The translations under genes and the position numbers were made by a program. Of a DNA stretch of 64,000 nucleotides, positions 27,606 to 35,698 are shown one piece after another. Numbering within the stretch: the first letter of the stretch is position 1; each line of letters begins with the position of its first letter. The DNA comes from Paenibacillus ihbetae (GTDB lineage: Bacteria > Bacillota > Bacilli > Paenibacillales > Paenibacillaceae): the NCBI RefSeq assembly GCF_002741055.1, contig NZ_CP016809.1, positions 3,822,501 to 3,886,500 on the forward strand. The letters are read 5' to 3'. The notes beneath the pieces are model-generated. The model worked only from the letters and a program-made list of their open reading frames with translations. It did not search any database and was not told the DNA's origin.

Positions 27606-29849
27606 TTGCAGCACAACTGGTATCGCAAGCTGCTTCTCTCCTATTTTCCCATTTTCCTCATTACGATTACGATCATTGTGTTTCTTTCTTTCATTATGTT
27701 CAACGAAGCCTCGCGTGAAGAGGCGGCCAAGGCGAACGGGATTTCCACGCGGTTTATTATGGAAGACCTGGACCGGTCCATCAATGCCATCGAAATGGAC
27801 GTGCTGAACGAAGTGGAGACCAGCTCCCTCTACTCAAGCTATCTGTTCAGCGACCCTTCTTCCGATCAGAACCTGATGCACTCGCTGGTGAAGCGCCTGC
27901 GCGGGTTGCAGACGGGAAGCGGCCTGATTGAATCGGTCTATTTGTACCGTCACTCGGATCAGTCGGTGCTAACCACAAGCGGCCAGAGTCCGCTCCAATC
28001 GTTTCCGGACCGATCGTTCATCGAGCAAGCTCTGAAGGAGCCCGATTACCGGGGCTGGTCGGCCGTGCGCTCCATGACGGGCCTGGGCGAGAACAAGCCG
28101 AAGCAGGTCATCTCCATGCATAAAAATTTGCCGCTCCCCTTCGGCACCCAGGGTCTGCTTGTGATCAACGTCGGCATCTACCGGGTGGAGCAGATGATCA
28201 ATCCGATGATAAATGACAGCGTTTCCTTTTTGAATATTCTGGACTCCGGCGGAGAGCTGATCTTCGAAGCGTCCCGAATGGGAGGGGATAACCGGGCCAA
28301 AGAAGGCAAGGTGCTGACGACGCTGCAATCGGATCAGCTGGGGTGGACGTTTGAAAGCGGCCTCCGGGCGGGCCAGCTCTATGCCTGGGTGTCGGTCGTG
28401 TCCTACATCTGGATCGTGATCGGCTTTGTGACCGTGGTGCTCGCCATTATCTACATCGTTTATATTACCAGACGGAACTATCAGCCGATCAAAGCGCTGA
28501 TGAACCGTGTGGAGTCCATTCAGCTCAGCATGCCGCAGGCGGCCAAGGATGAGCTGTCCATGATCGACAGTGCGCTTGAAAGCCTGATCAGCCGATCCAT
28601 GGATTATGACAAAAAGCAGCACGAGAATCTTCAGCTTCAGCGCAGCCAGCTGTTTATGGACCTGATCAGCGGGCAGAAGCCCGAGGAGGAGCTGCAATTC
28701 CGCATGGCCGAGCTGGCTCCGATGCAGCTGCCGGCAAAGACGGCCGGTTATGCCATGATGCTTGGCGAAATCAATGATTACAGCGGTTTTCGGGACGTTC
28801 ATACCGTCCGTGACCAGAACGTGCTGAAGTTTGCGCTGATGAACGTGTTCCAGGAAATCTCACGCAACGCCGGCTTCCACAGCTGGCTTGAATGGATTAC
28901 CGGAAGCCGCGTCGGTATTCTGATTGCATTGCCCGAAGGTGAGGCCGGTTATCGCGAGGGTCTGATCCACGCTGCCGAGGAATGCAGGGGCTGGGTCGAG
29001 GACAAGCTCCGCATGTCGGTGAGCTTCGGACTGGGCGGCAGGGTTGCCGGCCTCCATGAGATCGGGACATCGTACCGCTCCGCCTCGGAGGCGCTTGGCC
29101 ACAGGCTGGCGATGGGCGAGCATACTGTGCTGGTCGGCGACGAGCTGTCCAAAGGCGATTTAAGCCATCTGCTTCCTTATCTGACGGAGATTTCGGAGCT
29201 GGTGAAGGACTTCCGCTTAAATAACGAAGGGTGGAGAACCCGGCTGAAGGATATGTTCGTATCGTTCAAGGAAGAGCGGCTGAAGGATGATATCATCCGG
29301 TCTCTGGTCAAAAGCATGCTTCAGCTGCTCTCCCGGGAGGTCGGCGCGTTATCCGACGAGCTGCGCAGCCAGCTGTCGGAGGGCCTGGAGCCAGTCCTTG
29401 CCGGTGCAGCGACGCTGGATGAGCTGCAGAGCAGCATCAGTGACCACTTAACGGAAATATACCGTACTTACGTAGCGCTCAGCGAAACGAAAAGCTATCG
29501 TGCCATGATCAGCGAGATGAAGCATTATATCGAGGAGCATTTTGAGGATCCGGATTTATCCCTCAAGCATCTCAGCGACCGCTTCCAGATCTCCGGAAAG
29601 TATGCCAGCTATCTGTTTAAAATGGAATACGATATGAAGTTCGTCGATTTCCTGGTTCAACTGCGGATGAAGCGGGCGGAAGAGCTGCTGGTGAATACCG
29701 AGCTTTCGACCCAGGAAATCGCGGAGAAAATCGGGTATGCCAACGCGATAACGTTCGGCCGGGTGTTCAAACGGACGGTGGGGATGACCCCGGGGGATTA
29801 CCGCAAGCTCAAGATGAAGGCCTCCCCGGGTACGGAGCTGGAATCCTAG
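27606..29849 (+). CDS. Membrane-anchored AraC-family transcriptional regulator
   Basis: From TTG 27606 (GAAAGGA about ten bases upstream) the product has 747 residues. A membrane helix near residues 10-35 and a second near 280-305 enclose an extracytoplasmic sensor domain of about 240 residues. A cytoplasmic linker and degenerate middle domain lead to a C-terminal AraC double helix-turn-helix (last 100 residues) with LKHLSDRFQISGKYASYLFK and TQEIAEKIGYANAITFGRVFKR. Such YesM/YesN-fusion regulators control sugar importers in Paenibacillus. It lies directly before an LplABC-type importer and probably activates it on sensing an external saccharide. Confidence 0.9.
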   Translation: MQHNWYRKLLLSYFPIFLITITIIVFLSFIMFNEASREEAAKANGISTRFIMEDLDRSINAIEMDVLNEVETSSLYSSYLFSDPSSDQNLMHSLVKRLRGLQTGSGLIESVYLYRHSDQSVLTTSGQSPLQSFPDRSFIEQALKEPDYRGWSAVRSMTGLGENKPKQVISMHKNLPLPFGTQGLLVINVGIYRVEQMINPMINDSVSFLNILDSGGELIFEASRMGGDNRAKEGKVLTTLQSDQLGWTFESGLRAGQLYAWVSVVSYIWIVIGFVTVVLAIIYIVYITRRNYQPIKALMNRVESIQLSMPQAAKDELSMIDSALESLISRSMDYDKKQHENLQLQRSQLFMDLISGQKPEEELQFRMAELAPMQLPAKTAGYAMMLGEINDYSGFRDVHTVRDQNVLKFALMNVFQEISRNAGFHSWLEWITGSRVGILIALPEGEAGYREGLIHAAEECRGWVEDKLRMSVSFGLGGRVAGLHEIGTSYRSASEALGHRLAMGEHTVLVGDELSKGDLSHLLPYLTEISELVKDFRLNNEGWRTRLKDMFVSFKEERLKDDIIRSLVKSMLQLLSREVGALSDELRSQLSEGLEPVLAGAATLDELQSSISDHLTEIYRTYVALSETKSYRAMISEMKHYIEEHFEDPDLSLKHLSDRFQISGKYASYLFKMEYDMKFVDFLVQLRMKRAEELLVNTELSTQEIAEKIGYANAITFGRVFKRTVGMTPGDYRKLKMKASPGTELES

Positions 29850-29954
29850 AAGGCGGTTGGATGAAGAAAAAACGGTCTGGAATCCTAGAAGGCGGTTTGG
29901 ATGACGAAGGGGTTCGGATTCCTAGGAAAGCGGTTTGGATTACGAAAACGGTTT
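29840..29954 (+). repeat. Three imperfect tandem repeats over the end of the regulator gene
   Basis: Units at 29840-29878, 29879-29915 and 29916-29954 share GGAATCCTAGAAGGCGGTT followed by TGGAT.A.GAA. The first unit contains the regulator's last codons and its TAG stop codon, so the array grew from the gene's 3' end. The remaining region to 30206 has one terminator-like hairpin and no supported gene. Confidence 0.85.
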
Positions 29955-29974
29955 ATCGTTTATATGGATCAAGC

Positions 29975-30014
29975 AACGGGTGCAGAACATTCCAAAGCGG
30001 AAGCTGCACCCGTT
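29975..30014 (+). terminator. Terminator candidate after the AraC-type gene
   Basis: AACGGGTGCAG (29975-29985) pairs perfectly with CTGCACCCGTT (30004-30014); an inner TTCC/GGAA pair may extend the stem. The following T content is modest (TCGTATTTTA). Confidence 0.55.
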
Positions 30015-30206
30015 TCGTATTTTACGAATATCGGGCATACCGTAGCCTGTCAATCACGCCGGATCAGGAGTCGCAGCTTGGCAGCAAACGCCGGTGCAGC
30101 AGGGCATTCAGCCAACATTTGAAATCGGTTTATTATACGAAAATAGTCATGCGGAATCCGGAAAACCTTATAACCGTGCGGGTTTATAGGTTTGGAATTT
30201 GGTTTA

Positions 30207-30265
30207 TTGTCATTCGCCGGCCGCTAAGGCATACTGAGGACACCCGAAAGGTTAAGCGCTTACAC
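30207..30265 (+). promoter_or_regulatory. Importer promoter with GGTTAAGCGCTTACAC operator
   Basis: TTGTCA (30207-30212) and CATACT (30230-30235) are 17 bp apart. GGTTAAGCGCTTACAC (30250-30265) follows just downstream of the predicted start, an ideal place for repression. The operator resembles both a catabolite-responsive element (TGTAAGCGCTTACA type, CcpA) and a general LacI-family site, so CcpA and the local LacI regulator are both candidates. Confidence 0.6.
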
Positions 30266-30374
30266 TGATGGCGGGCGAAGCTGGATTCCCGGCTGTCCCC
30301 GCAGGACATTTTCATTAAAAAAAGATCGGCGCGAATCGACAGGGACATATCTAAAACGAAAAGGGGATGTAACT

Positions 30375-31997
30375 ATGGCGGCAAGCAAGAAAACGTGGGG
30401 CAAGCTCGCTAAGCTCTCGCTCGTGATGCTGATGGCCGGAACGGTCGTATTATCCGGATGCTCGTCAAAATCGGGCGGCAGCACCGATGCCTCAGGTGGA
30501 AGCACCGGATCCAATGATGGTAAGCAGGTCACGCTGAAGGTCGAAATCTTCGATCGCGGCAATACGCCGGAGCCTTACACCATTACCGACAGTTACCTTA
30601 CGCGATATATCCAGGACAACTTTGGAACCCCTAACAACATTAAGATGGAATTCGTACCGGTACCCCGTTCGGAAGAAATCAAGAAGCTGAATGTTCTCAT
30701 GGCCAGCGGCGGCGATGTGCCGGATATCGTGTTTACGTATGACACGCCCACCTTCAACCGTTATGCCGAGCAGGGCGGTTTGACGGAGCTGACCGATCTG
30801 ATCAACGAGCATGGCCCGAATTTGAAGGCGTTTCTCGATGAGGACGCGATGAGCTACGGCCAGTACATGGGCAAGCAGTTCGCCGTTCCCGGAAAACGGG
30901 CATTCCTGGGCAAGTATTCTTCCTTTATCCGCACGGACTGGCTGGATAAGCTCGGCATGGATGTTCCTCAAACGACGGAGGAGCTGTACGAGGTGCTGAA
31001 GGCTTTTAAAGAAAAGGATCCCGGGGAAACTGGCGGCAAGGTTATTCCTTTCGGCATGACGATCGAACCGGCGCAATATGATCCGCTGATCTGGTCCTTT
31101 ATCCAGCCGACCACGGAGGAGCAGAAGTACACATTGATTCAAAAGCTCGGGGCCAACGACTACCCGACTCTGCTGCCGGGCTTCAAGGATGCGCTCCAAT
31201 TCATGAACAAGCTGTACAATGAAGGGCTGATCAGCCGCGATTTCAGCTTGGACGAGGACAAGAAGCAGCTGACCCAGGACGTGACAAACGGTCTCGTAGG
31301 CTTTTTGACGGAGGACTATCCGAACCTGTATTACGCGGACGGCACCTATGATACGCTGCTGAAAAACCAGCCGGATGCCAAGCTGGAGCCGGTGGACCCG
31401 TTCACCAACTCCGAAGGCAAGCACGCAAAGCCTGAGTACGCGCCAAACGGCATGTACATCATGATTCCGAAAACTAGCAAGCATGCGGTCGAAGCGATCA
31501 AATACCTGAACTGGATGGCGGACCCTGAGAATCTGCTGGCTCTGCAAAACGGCGTGGAAGGCGAAAACTACGAAATGGTCGACGGCATTCCCGTCATCAA
31601 GCCGGACGCCCCTCAGGATGTGATTGACCGTCTGTATAACTCCGGCGATATTGCCATTATTGCCAACGGCAACTTTGTCGGCGACGATGCGCAAAACCGG
31701 GAGAAGCTGACCACCAACTTCCCGGAGCGATTCCAGGATCTGCACCGCAAGGCGGTGGAAATCGCGGCGACGGATACGTTCAAGCCGATCAACTTTGACC
31801 GTCCGATCGAATCGGAAGCGAAGTACGGCACGAACCTGCAGGCGAAATACGAAGAGATGATCGTCAAGACGGCCATGGCCAAACCGGAAGACTTCGAGAA
31901 AACCTTCGAAACCACGATGAAGGATTATATGGTCAGCGGCGGCCAGGCGATCCTCGACGAGCGGACCAAGGTTTATCAGGAAATGCAGTCTAAATAA
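30375..31997 (+). CDS. Solute-binding lipoprotein of a sugar ABC importer (LplA-like)
   Basis: The 540-residue protein has a lipoprotein signal ending in VLSGC (Cys about 29), then a Gly/Ser-rich linker and a two-lobed binding-protein body. The length and DTPTFNRYAEQGGLTELTDLI-type segment place it in the large LplA/YtcQ group that serves oligosaccharides. It delivers its ligand to the two permeases encoded downstream. No ATPase is encoded here; in this family a shared MsmX-type ATPase usually serves. A promoter and LacI/CcpA-type operator lie upstream. The gap to the first permease is about 95 bp and contains no clear terminator. Confidence 0.93.
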   Translation: MAASKKTWGKLAKLSLVMLMAGTVVLSGCSSKSGGSTDASGGSTGSNDGKQVTLKVEIFDRGNTPEPYTITDSYLTRYIQDNFGTPNNIKMEFVPVPRSEEIKKLNVLMASGGDVPDIVFTYDTPTFNRYAEQGGLTELTDLINEHGPNLKAFLDEDAMSYGQYMGKQFAVPGKRAFLGKYSSFIRTDWLDKLGMDVPQTTEELYEVLKAFKEKDPGETGGKVIPFGMTIEPAQYDPLIWSFIQPTTEEQKYTLIQKLGANDYPTLLPGFKDALQFMNKLYNEGLISRDFSLDEDKKQLTQDVTNGLVGFLTEDYPNLYYADGTYDTLLKNQPDAKLEPVDPFTNSEGKHAKPEYAPNGMYIMIPKTSKHAVEAIKYLNWMADPENLLALQNGVEGENYEMVDGIPVIKPDAPQDVIDRLYNSGDIAIIANGNFVGDDAQNREKLTTNFPERFQDLHRKAVEIAATDTFKPINFDRPIESEAKYGTNLQAKYEEMIVKTAMAKPEDFEKTFETTMKDYMVSGGQAILDERTKVYQEMQSK

Positions 31998-32093
31998 CAA
32001 GATAATCCGCAGCGGGATATGGGGAAGGACGGCTGTCAACGTTGAGGCCGTTCCTTCGTTCCCGGCGTCATGAGCAAGGAGAGGATGATTCAG

Positions 32094-32996
32094 ATGAGTG
32101 GAACCGTTTATCTGCGCCGGTACTGGCAATTATATGCACTGCTTGTTCTGCCGCTGGTTTATTTCATCATTTTCAAATACGGCCCGATGTGGGGCGTTCA
32201 GATCGCGTTTAAGGATTTCAATTTCTTTCAAGGCATTACCGGAAGCGAATGGATCGGGCTGGATGCCTTCCGTGAAGTTTTCCAAACCCAGGATTTTTAT
32301 AAAACATTACGCAACACGCTGATGCTTAACCTGCTGGACCTCCTGGTTTCATTTCCGGCGCCTTTGATTCTGGCGATTATGCTGCACGAGCTCCGGATCC
32401 GATGGTTTAAACGGTTATCCCAAACGATTTTGTATATTCCCCATTTCATTTCATGGGTTATTATAGGCGGCATTGTGTATCAGGTGTTCGGCACGCAATC
32501 CGGCATGATCAACAACGTGCTGATGGCGCTTGGCTTTGAATCGGTGCCTTTCCTGACAGACAAAGACACGTGGCTCATTACTTACCTGGCGACGGGCGTG
32601 TGGCAGAGCGCAGGCTGGGGAACCATTCTCTATCTGGCGGCATTGACCGGCATCAATAAGGAGCTGTATGAAGCGGCGGAGGTGGACGGAGCGGGCCGGT
32701 TCAAGCGGATACGGCATATCACGCTGCCGGGCCTGAAGACGACGGTCGTCACGCTGCTCATCATCAATCTCGGCAATATGATCGCGATCGGCTTCGACCG
32801 TCCGTTCGTCATCGGCAATAAAGCGGTCATGGATTATTCCGACGTGCTCAGCACCTATGTGTACCGGACAGGTCTTGAATCCGGACAGTATACGCTGGCG
32901 ACGGTGGTCGGCTTGTTCCAGGCGGTGGTCGGTTTGATCTTCCTGCTGGGCGCGAACTATGCATCGAAAAAGCTGACGGACGAATCCATCATTTAA
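32094..32996 (+). CDS. Sugar ABC importer permease (LplB-like)
   Basis: ATG 32094 is chosen because AAGGAGAGG lies about ten bases upstream; an earlier ATG at 32070 has no such site. The 300-residue protein has six membrane helices and the EAA loop ELYEAAEVDGAGRFKRIRHITLPGL that contacts the ATPase. The N-terminal LPLVYFIIFKYGPMWGVQIAFKDF is characteristic of LplB/YtcP-group permeases. It pairs with the next gene product to form the membrane channel of the importer. Confidence 0.94.
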   Translation: MSGTVYLRRYWQLYALLVLPLVYFIIFKYGPMWGVQIAFKDFNFFQGITGSEWIGLDAFREVFQTQDFYKTLRNTLMLNLLDLLVSFPAPLILAIMLHELRIRWFKRLSQTILYIPHFISWVIIGGIVYQVFGTQSGMINNVLMALGFESVPFLTDKDTWLITYLATGVWQSAGWGTILYLAALTGINKELYEAAEVDGAGRFKRIRHITLPGLKTTVVTLLIINLGNMIAIGFDRPFVIGNKAVMDYSDVLSTYVYRTGLESGQYTLATVVGLFQAVVGLIFLLGANYASKKLTDESII

Positions 32997-33021
32997 CGTT
33001 GTACAGAAAGGAGCTTCACTC

Positions 33022-33897
33022 ATGAGCGAGCGTGTGTCGAACCGTGTTTTTGATACCGTAAACATCATCCTGCTTGCGGTGTTCGTTCTTATTTGCCTGG
33101 CACCCTTCTTCCATATTATCGCGATATCCTTCAGCTCCAACCGGGCGGTAACGTCGGGGGACGTGACGTTGTTTCCGGTGGAATTCAGCCTTCAGGCTTA
33201 TCAATCCGTATTCTCCGATTCCAGCATGATCCGGTCTCTGGGCTTTACGGTGATGCTGACGCTGCTGACGACGGTGATGTGCATGATCATGACGATTATT
33301 GCCGCTTATCCGCTGACGAAAAAGAAGCTGAAGGGCCGCAAATTTTTCATGTTCATTATCATCGTGACCATGTTCTTCAGCGGGGGGATCATTCCGGAGT
33401 ACATCCTCGTAAAAGACTTGAACTTGTTGAATACGATCTGGTCATTGGTTCTGCCGGGATTGATCAGTCCGTTCTATCTCATCATCCTGATCTCCTTCTT
33501 CAACGGTATTCCGGAAAGCCTCGAGGAAGCGGCCGAGATTGACGGCACGAGCCAGATCGGGACGATGCTGCGGATTATCTTGCCGCTATCCTTGCCGGTG
33601 ATCGCGACGCTCAGCCTGTTCTATGCCGTGGGGCGCTGGAACGGATTCCAGGACACGCTCCTGTATATCACGAAGGAAGAGCTCTATCCGCTGCAGCTGA
33701 AGCTTTACCAGCTGGTGCAGAACAACATGATTACGGATTTGACCCGCAACGAGGGACCTTCCGCAGGTATCAGAGCAGCCACGGAAAGCCTGAAAGCGGC
33801 GAGCGTCGTGTTTGCCACGGTACCGATTCTGATCGTGTACCCTTGGCTGCAGCGTTACTTTGTCAGCGGTGTTATGCTGGGAGCGGTAAAAGGTTAG
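33022..33897 (+). CDS. Sugar ABC importer permease (LplC/YtcP-like)
   Basis: The 291-residue protein has six membrane helices and the EAA motif SLEEAAEIDGTSQIGTMLRIILPL. The N-terminal LAPFFHIIAISFSSNRAV and the C-terminal WLQRYFVSGVMLGAVKG are typical of the LplC/CUT1 group. AAAGGAG precedes the ATG. It is the third importer gene, followed 25 bp later by the first of two intracellular carbohydrate-active enzymes, so import and breakdown are probably on one transcript. Confidence 0.94.
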   Translation: MSERVSNRVFDTVNIILLAVFVLICLAPFFHIIAISFSSNRAVTSGDVTLFPVEFSLQAYQSVFSDSSMIRSLGFTVMLTLLTTVMCMIMTIIAAYPLTKKKLKGRKFFMFIIIVTMFFSGGIIPEYILVKDLNLLNTIWSLVLPGLISPFYLIILISFFNGIPESLEEAAEIDGTSQIGTMLRIILPLSLPVIATLSLFYAVGRWNGFQDTLLYITKEELYPLQLKLYQLVQNNMITDLTRNEGPSAGIRAATESLKAASVVFATVPILIVYPWLQRYFVSGVMLGAVKG

Positions 33898-33922
33898 GGA
33901 TGACGGAGATCAGGGGGAGCTT

Positions 33923-35698
33923 ATGATGTATAACAGGGTTTTTGAAGTGAACGACAGCTGGGTGCGGGAGGCGATGGACCGTCAGATCATGGAGCCGGAG
34001 TACCGCTGGTACGGCGGGGTCCGCACGATCGAGAACGGGCTGCCTTCGCCCAACCATAACAGCGGGACGCCGACCGCCATGGCCATCTGGGCCGCCGCGC
34101 TTTGCAATCCGGCATCCGAATATTACCGCAATCACGAGCTGGCCCGTCGATTTGCGCTTGCCGCGCGTTACATGCTTGCGGCTCAGCATAGCGACGGCAC
34201 GATATCGCCCGGCTGGACGAATTTCCATTCCCCGCCGGATACCGCCTTCGTGGTGGTTGGTTACGCGCAAACCGCGCAGCTGCTTATGGCTGACGGCTGG
34301 GAGGACTTGAAGGATGCGGTTGCGGATATGCTCCTGTTCCTGGAACGGACCTTGCCCGCGCTGATTACCGGAGGCTGCCATACGCCGAATCATCGGTGGG
34401 TCATCTGCGCGGCGCTGGGCTTCTTGAATGAGCTCTTTGATTCGCCGGACGCCTTGAAGCGGGCCCGGGAGTGGCTCGCGGAAGGCATGGATGCCACGGC
34501 GGACGGGGAGTGGACCGAGCGCAGCAACGGGATTTACAACGTCGTCAGCGATGTCATGCTGATTCATGCGGCCAGGCTGCTGAAGCGTCCGGATCTTCTG
34601 GTGCCGGTCCGGGCCAACCTGAAGATGATGTCCTATCTGGTCCACCCGGACGGAGAGATCGTCACCGAATATTCCGGCCGGCAGGATTTCGGCCAAAGCT
34701 TCGATATGTCGGGGTATTTTCTGCCGTGTCTGATGATGGCTTCACTGGACGGGGACCCGGTATTCCAAGGCATGGCCGAACAGTCGCTGGCTTTGCTGAA
34801 GCATCCCGGCGGAGCGCCGACGAATGCCGCCGTGCGGCTGCTGCTGGATCCAGGGCTTCTGCGTGAAGGTGCGGAGACGAAGCCGATGCCGGAGAACTAC
34901 CGAATCGTGCTGAACGGTGATTTTCCCAGGGAGCGCTATCTGTCCGGCTTTGCAGACGCCGGCCATCACGGCGTTATCCGCTACAGCCGGATGCACACGG
35001 ATTTTGGCGCCCCGGTGGCGCGAATCCGCGAGGGCCATACCAGTGTGACGGTAAGCACGGAGATGTCTTCCTTCTTTTCGCTCCGACATGGTGCGGCCCG
35101 CCTGCTCGGCGTGCAGTTTGCCTCGTATTTCGAGCCCGGCTTCGTCAAGATGAGCCGGATGGCACCGCTTGAGCAGGGATACCGGCTATCCGGCGAACAG
35201 GAAAAGGGCTACAACGGCCCGGTGCCGGAAGCCGATCTGCCTGCAAGCGCAGGCGAAGACGTCAGCCCTTGGTACTTGCTGCCGCATCACTGCCGCCCAC
35301 AGACGCATCTCCAGCGGCACAAGGTGGAGGTGGATGTGGTGGAGACGAGCGAAGGCTGGAAGCTGGTCATTTCCTCGACAGAGCCGGAGGATGTCGTGTC
35401 GCAAATCTCGCTTATTTTTCCTGCTGCCGGAGCCCTTAGCGGCGGTGAGCTTGCTCCTGCGGGCGTGGATACCCAGTTCTGGATGGGAGGGAGCATCCGT
35501 TATGAAGCGGGCGGCGACTGGATGGAGATCAGCGGCGCCGGATTTGAGCATACGGCGGCAGGCGTCCGGGAAGCGGCGTATCCGCTCGGGTTCCGTACGC
35601 TGCTGCTGAACGTGGTGACTCCGTTCGTGAAGGAGATTGACATCAAGCTTTCTCCGATGGCAGCGCACGGCCGAACGGAAGGAGGCGAATCTTCATGA
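33923..35698 (+). CDS. Putative cytoplasmic alpha/alpha-toroid polysaccharide lyase-like enzyme
   Basis: I do not recognise a named family. The 591-residue protein has no signal peptide. Residues 1-350 are helical with a repeating aromatic/His pattern (PSPNHNSGTPTAMAIW, TPNHRW at 154-159, NGIYN at 202-206, EYSGRQDFGQSFDMSGYF), as in (alpha/alpha)-toroid lyases of the heparinase II/III or hyaluronate-lyase type. Residues from about 370 are beta-rich, as in the sandwich domains that follow such toroids. His157 and Tyr205 are candidate catalytic residues by analogy only. It overlaps the GH105-type gene by 4 bp, so a lyase producing an unsaturated uronyl end would feed that hydrolase directly. 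A hydrolase is an alternative. Confidence 0.6.
   Translation: MMYNRVFEVNDSWVREAMDRQIMEPEYRWYGGVRTIENGLPSPNHNSGTPTAMAIWAAALCNPASEYYRNHELARRFALAARYMLAAQHSDGTISPGWTNFHSPPDTAFVVVGYAQTAQLLMADGWEDLKDAVADMLLFLERTLPALITGGCHTPNHRWVICAALGFLNELFDSPDALKRAREWLAEGMDATADGEWTERSNGIYNVVSDVMLIHAARLLKRPDLLVPVRANLKMMSYLVHPDGEIVTEYSGRQDFGQSFDMSGYFLPCLMMASLDGDPVFQGMAEQSLALLKHPGGAPTNAAVRLLLDPGLLREGAETKPMPENYRIVLNGDFPRERYLSGFADAGHHGVIRYSRMHTDFGAPVARIREGHTSVTVSTEMSSFFSLRHGAARLLGVQFASYFEPGFVKMSRMAPLEQGYRLSGEQEKGYNGPVPEADLPASAGEDVSPWYLLPHHCRPQTHLQRHKVEVDVVETSEGWKLVISSTEPEDVVSQISLIFPAAGALSGGELAPAGVDTQFWMGGSIRYEAGGDWMEISGAGFEHTAAGVREAAYPLGFRTLLLNVVTPFVKEIDIKLSPMAAHGRTEGGESS

Noticed and set aside
29861..30268. 135-residue reading frame after the AraC-type gene
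   Set aside because: It starts inside the tandem repeat, lacks a good ribosome site, runs through a terminator-like hairpin and the importer promoter, and has no recognisable protein character.
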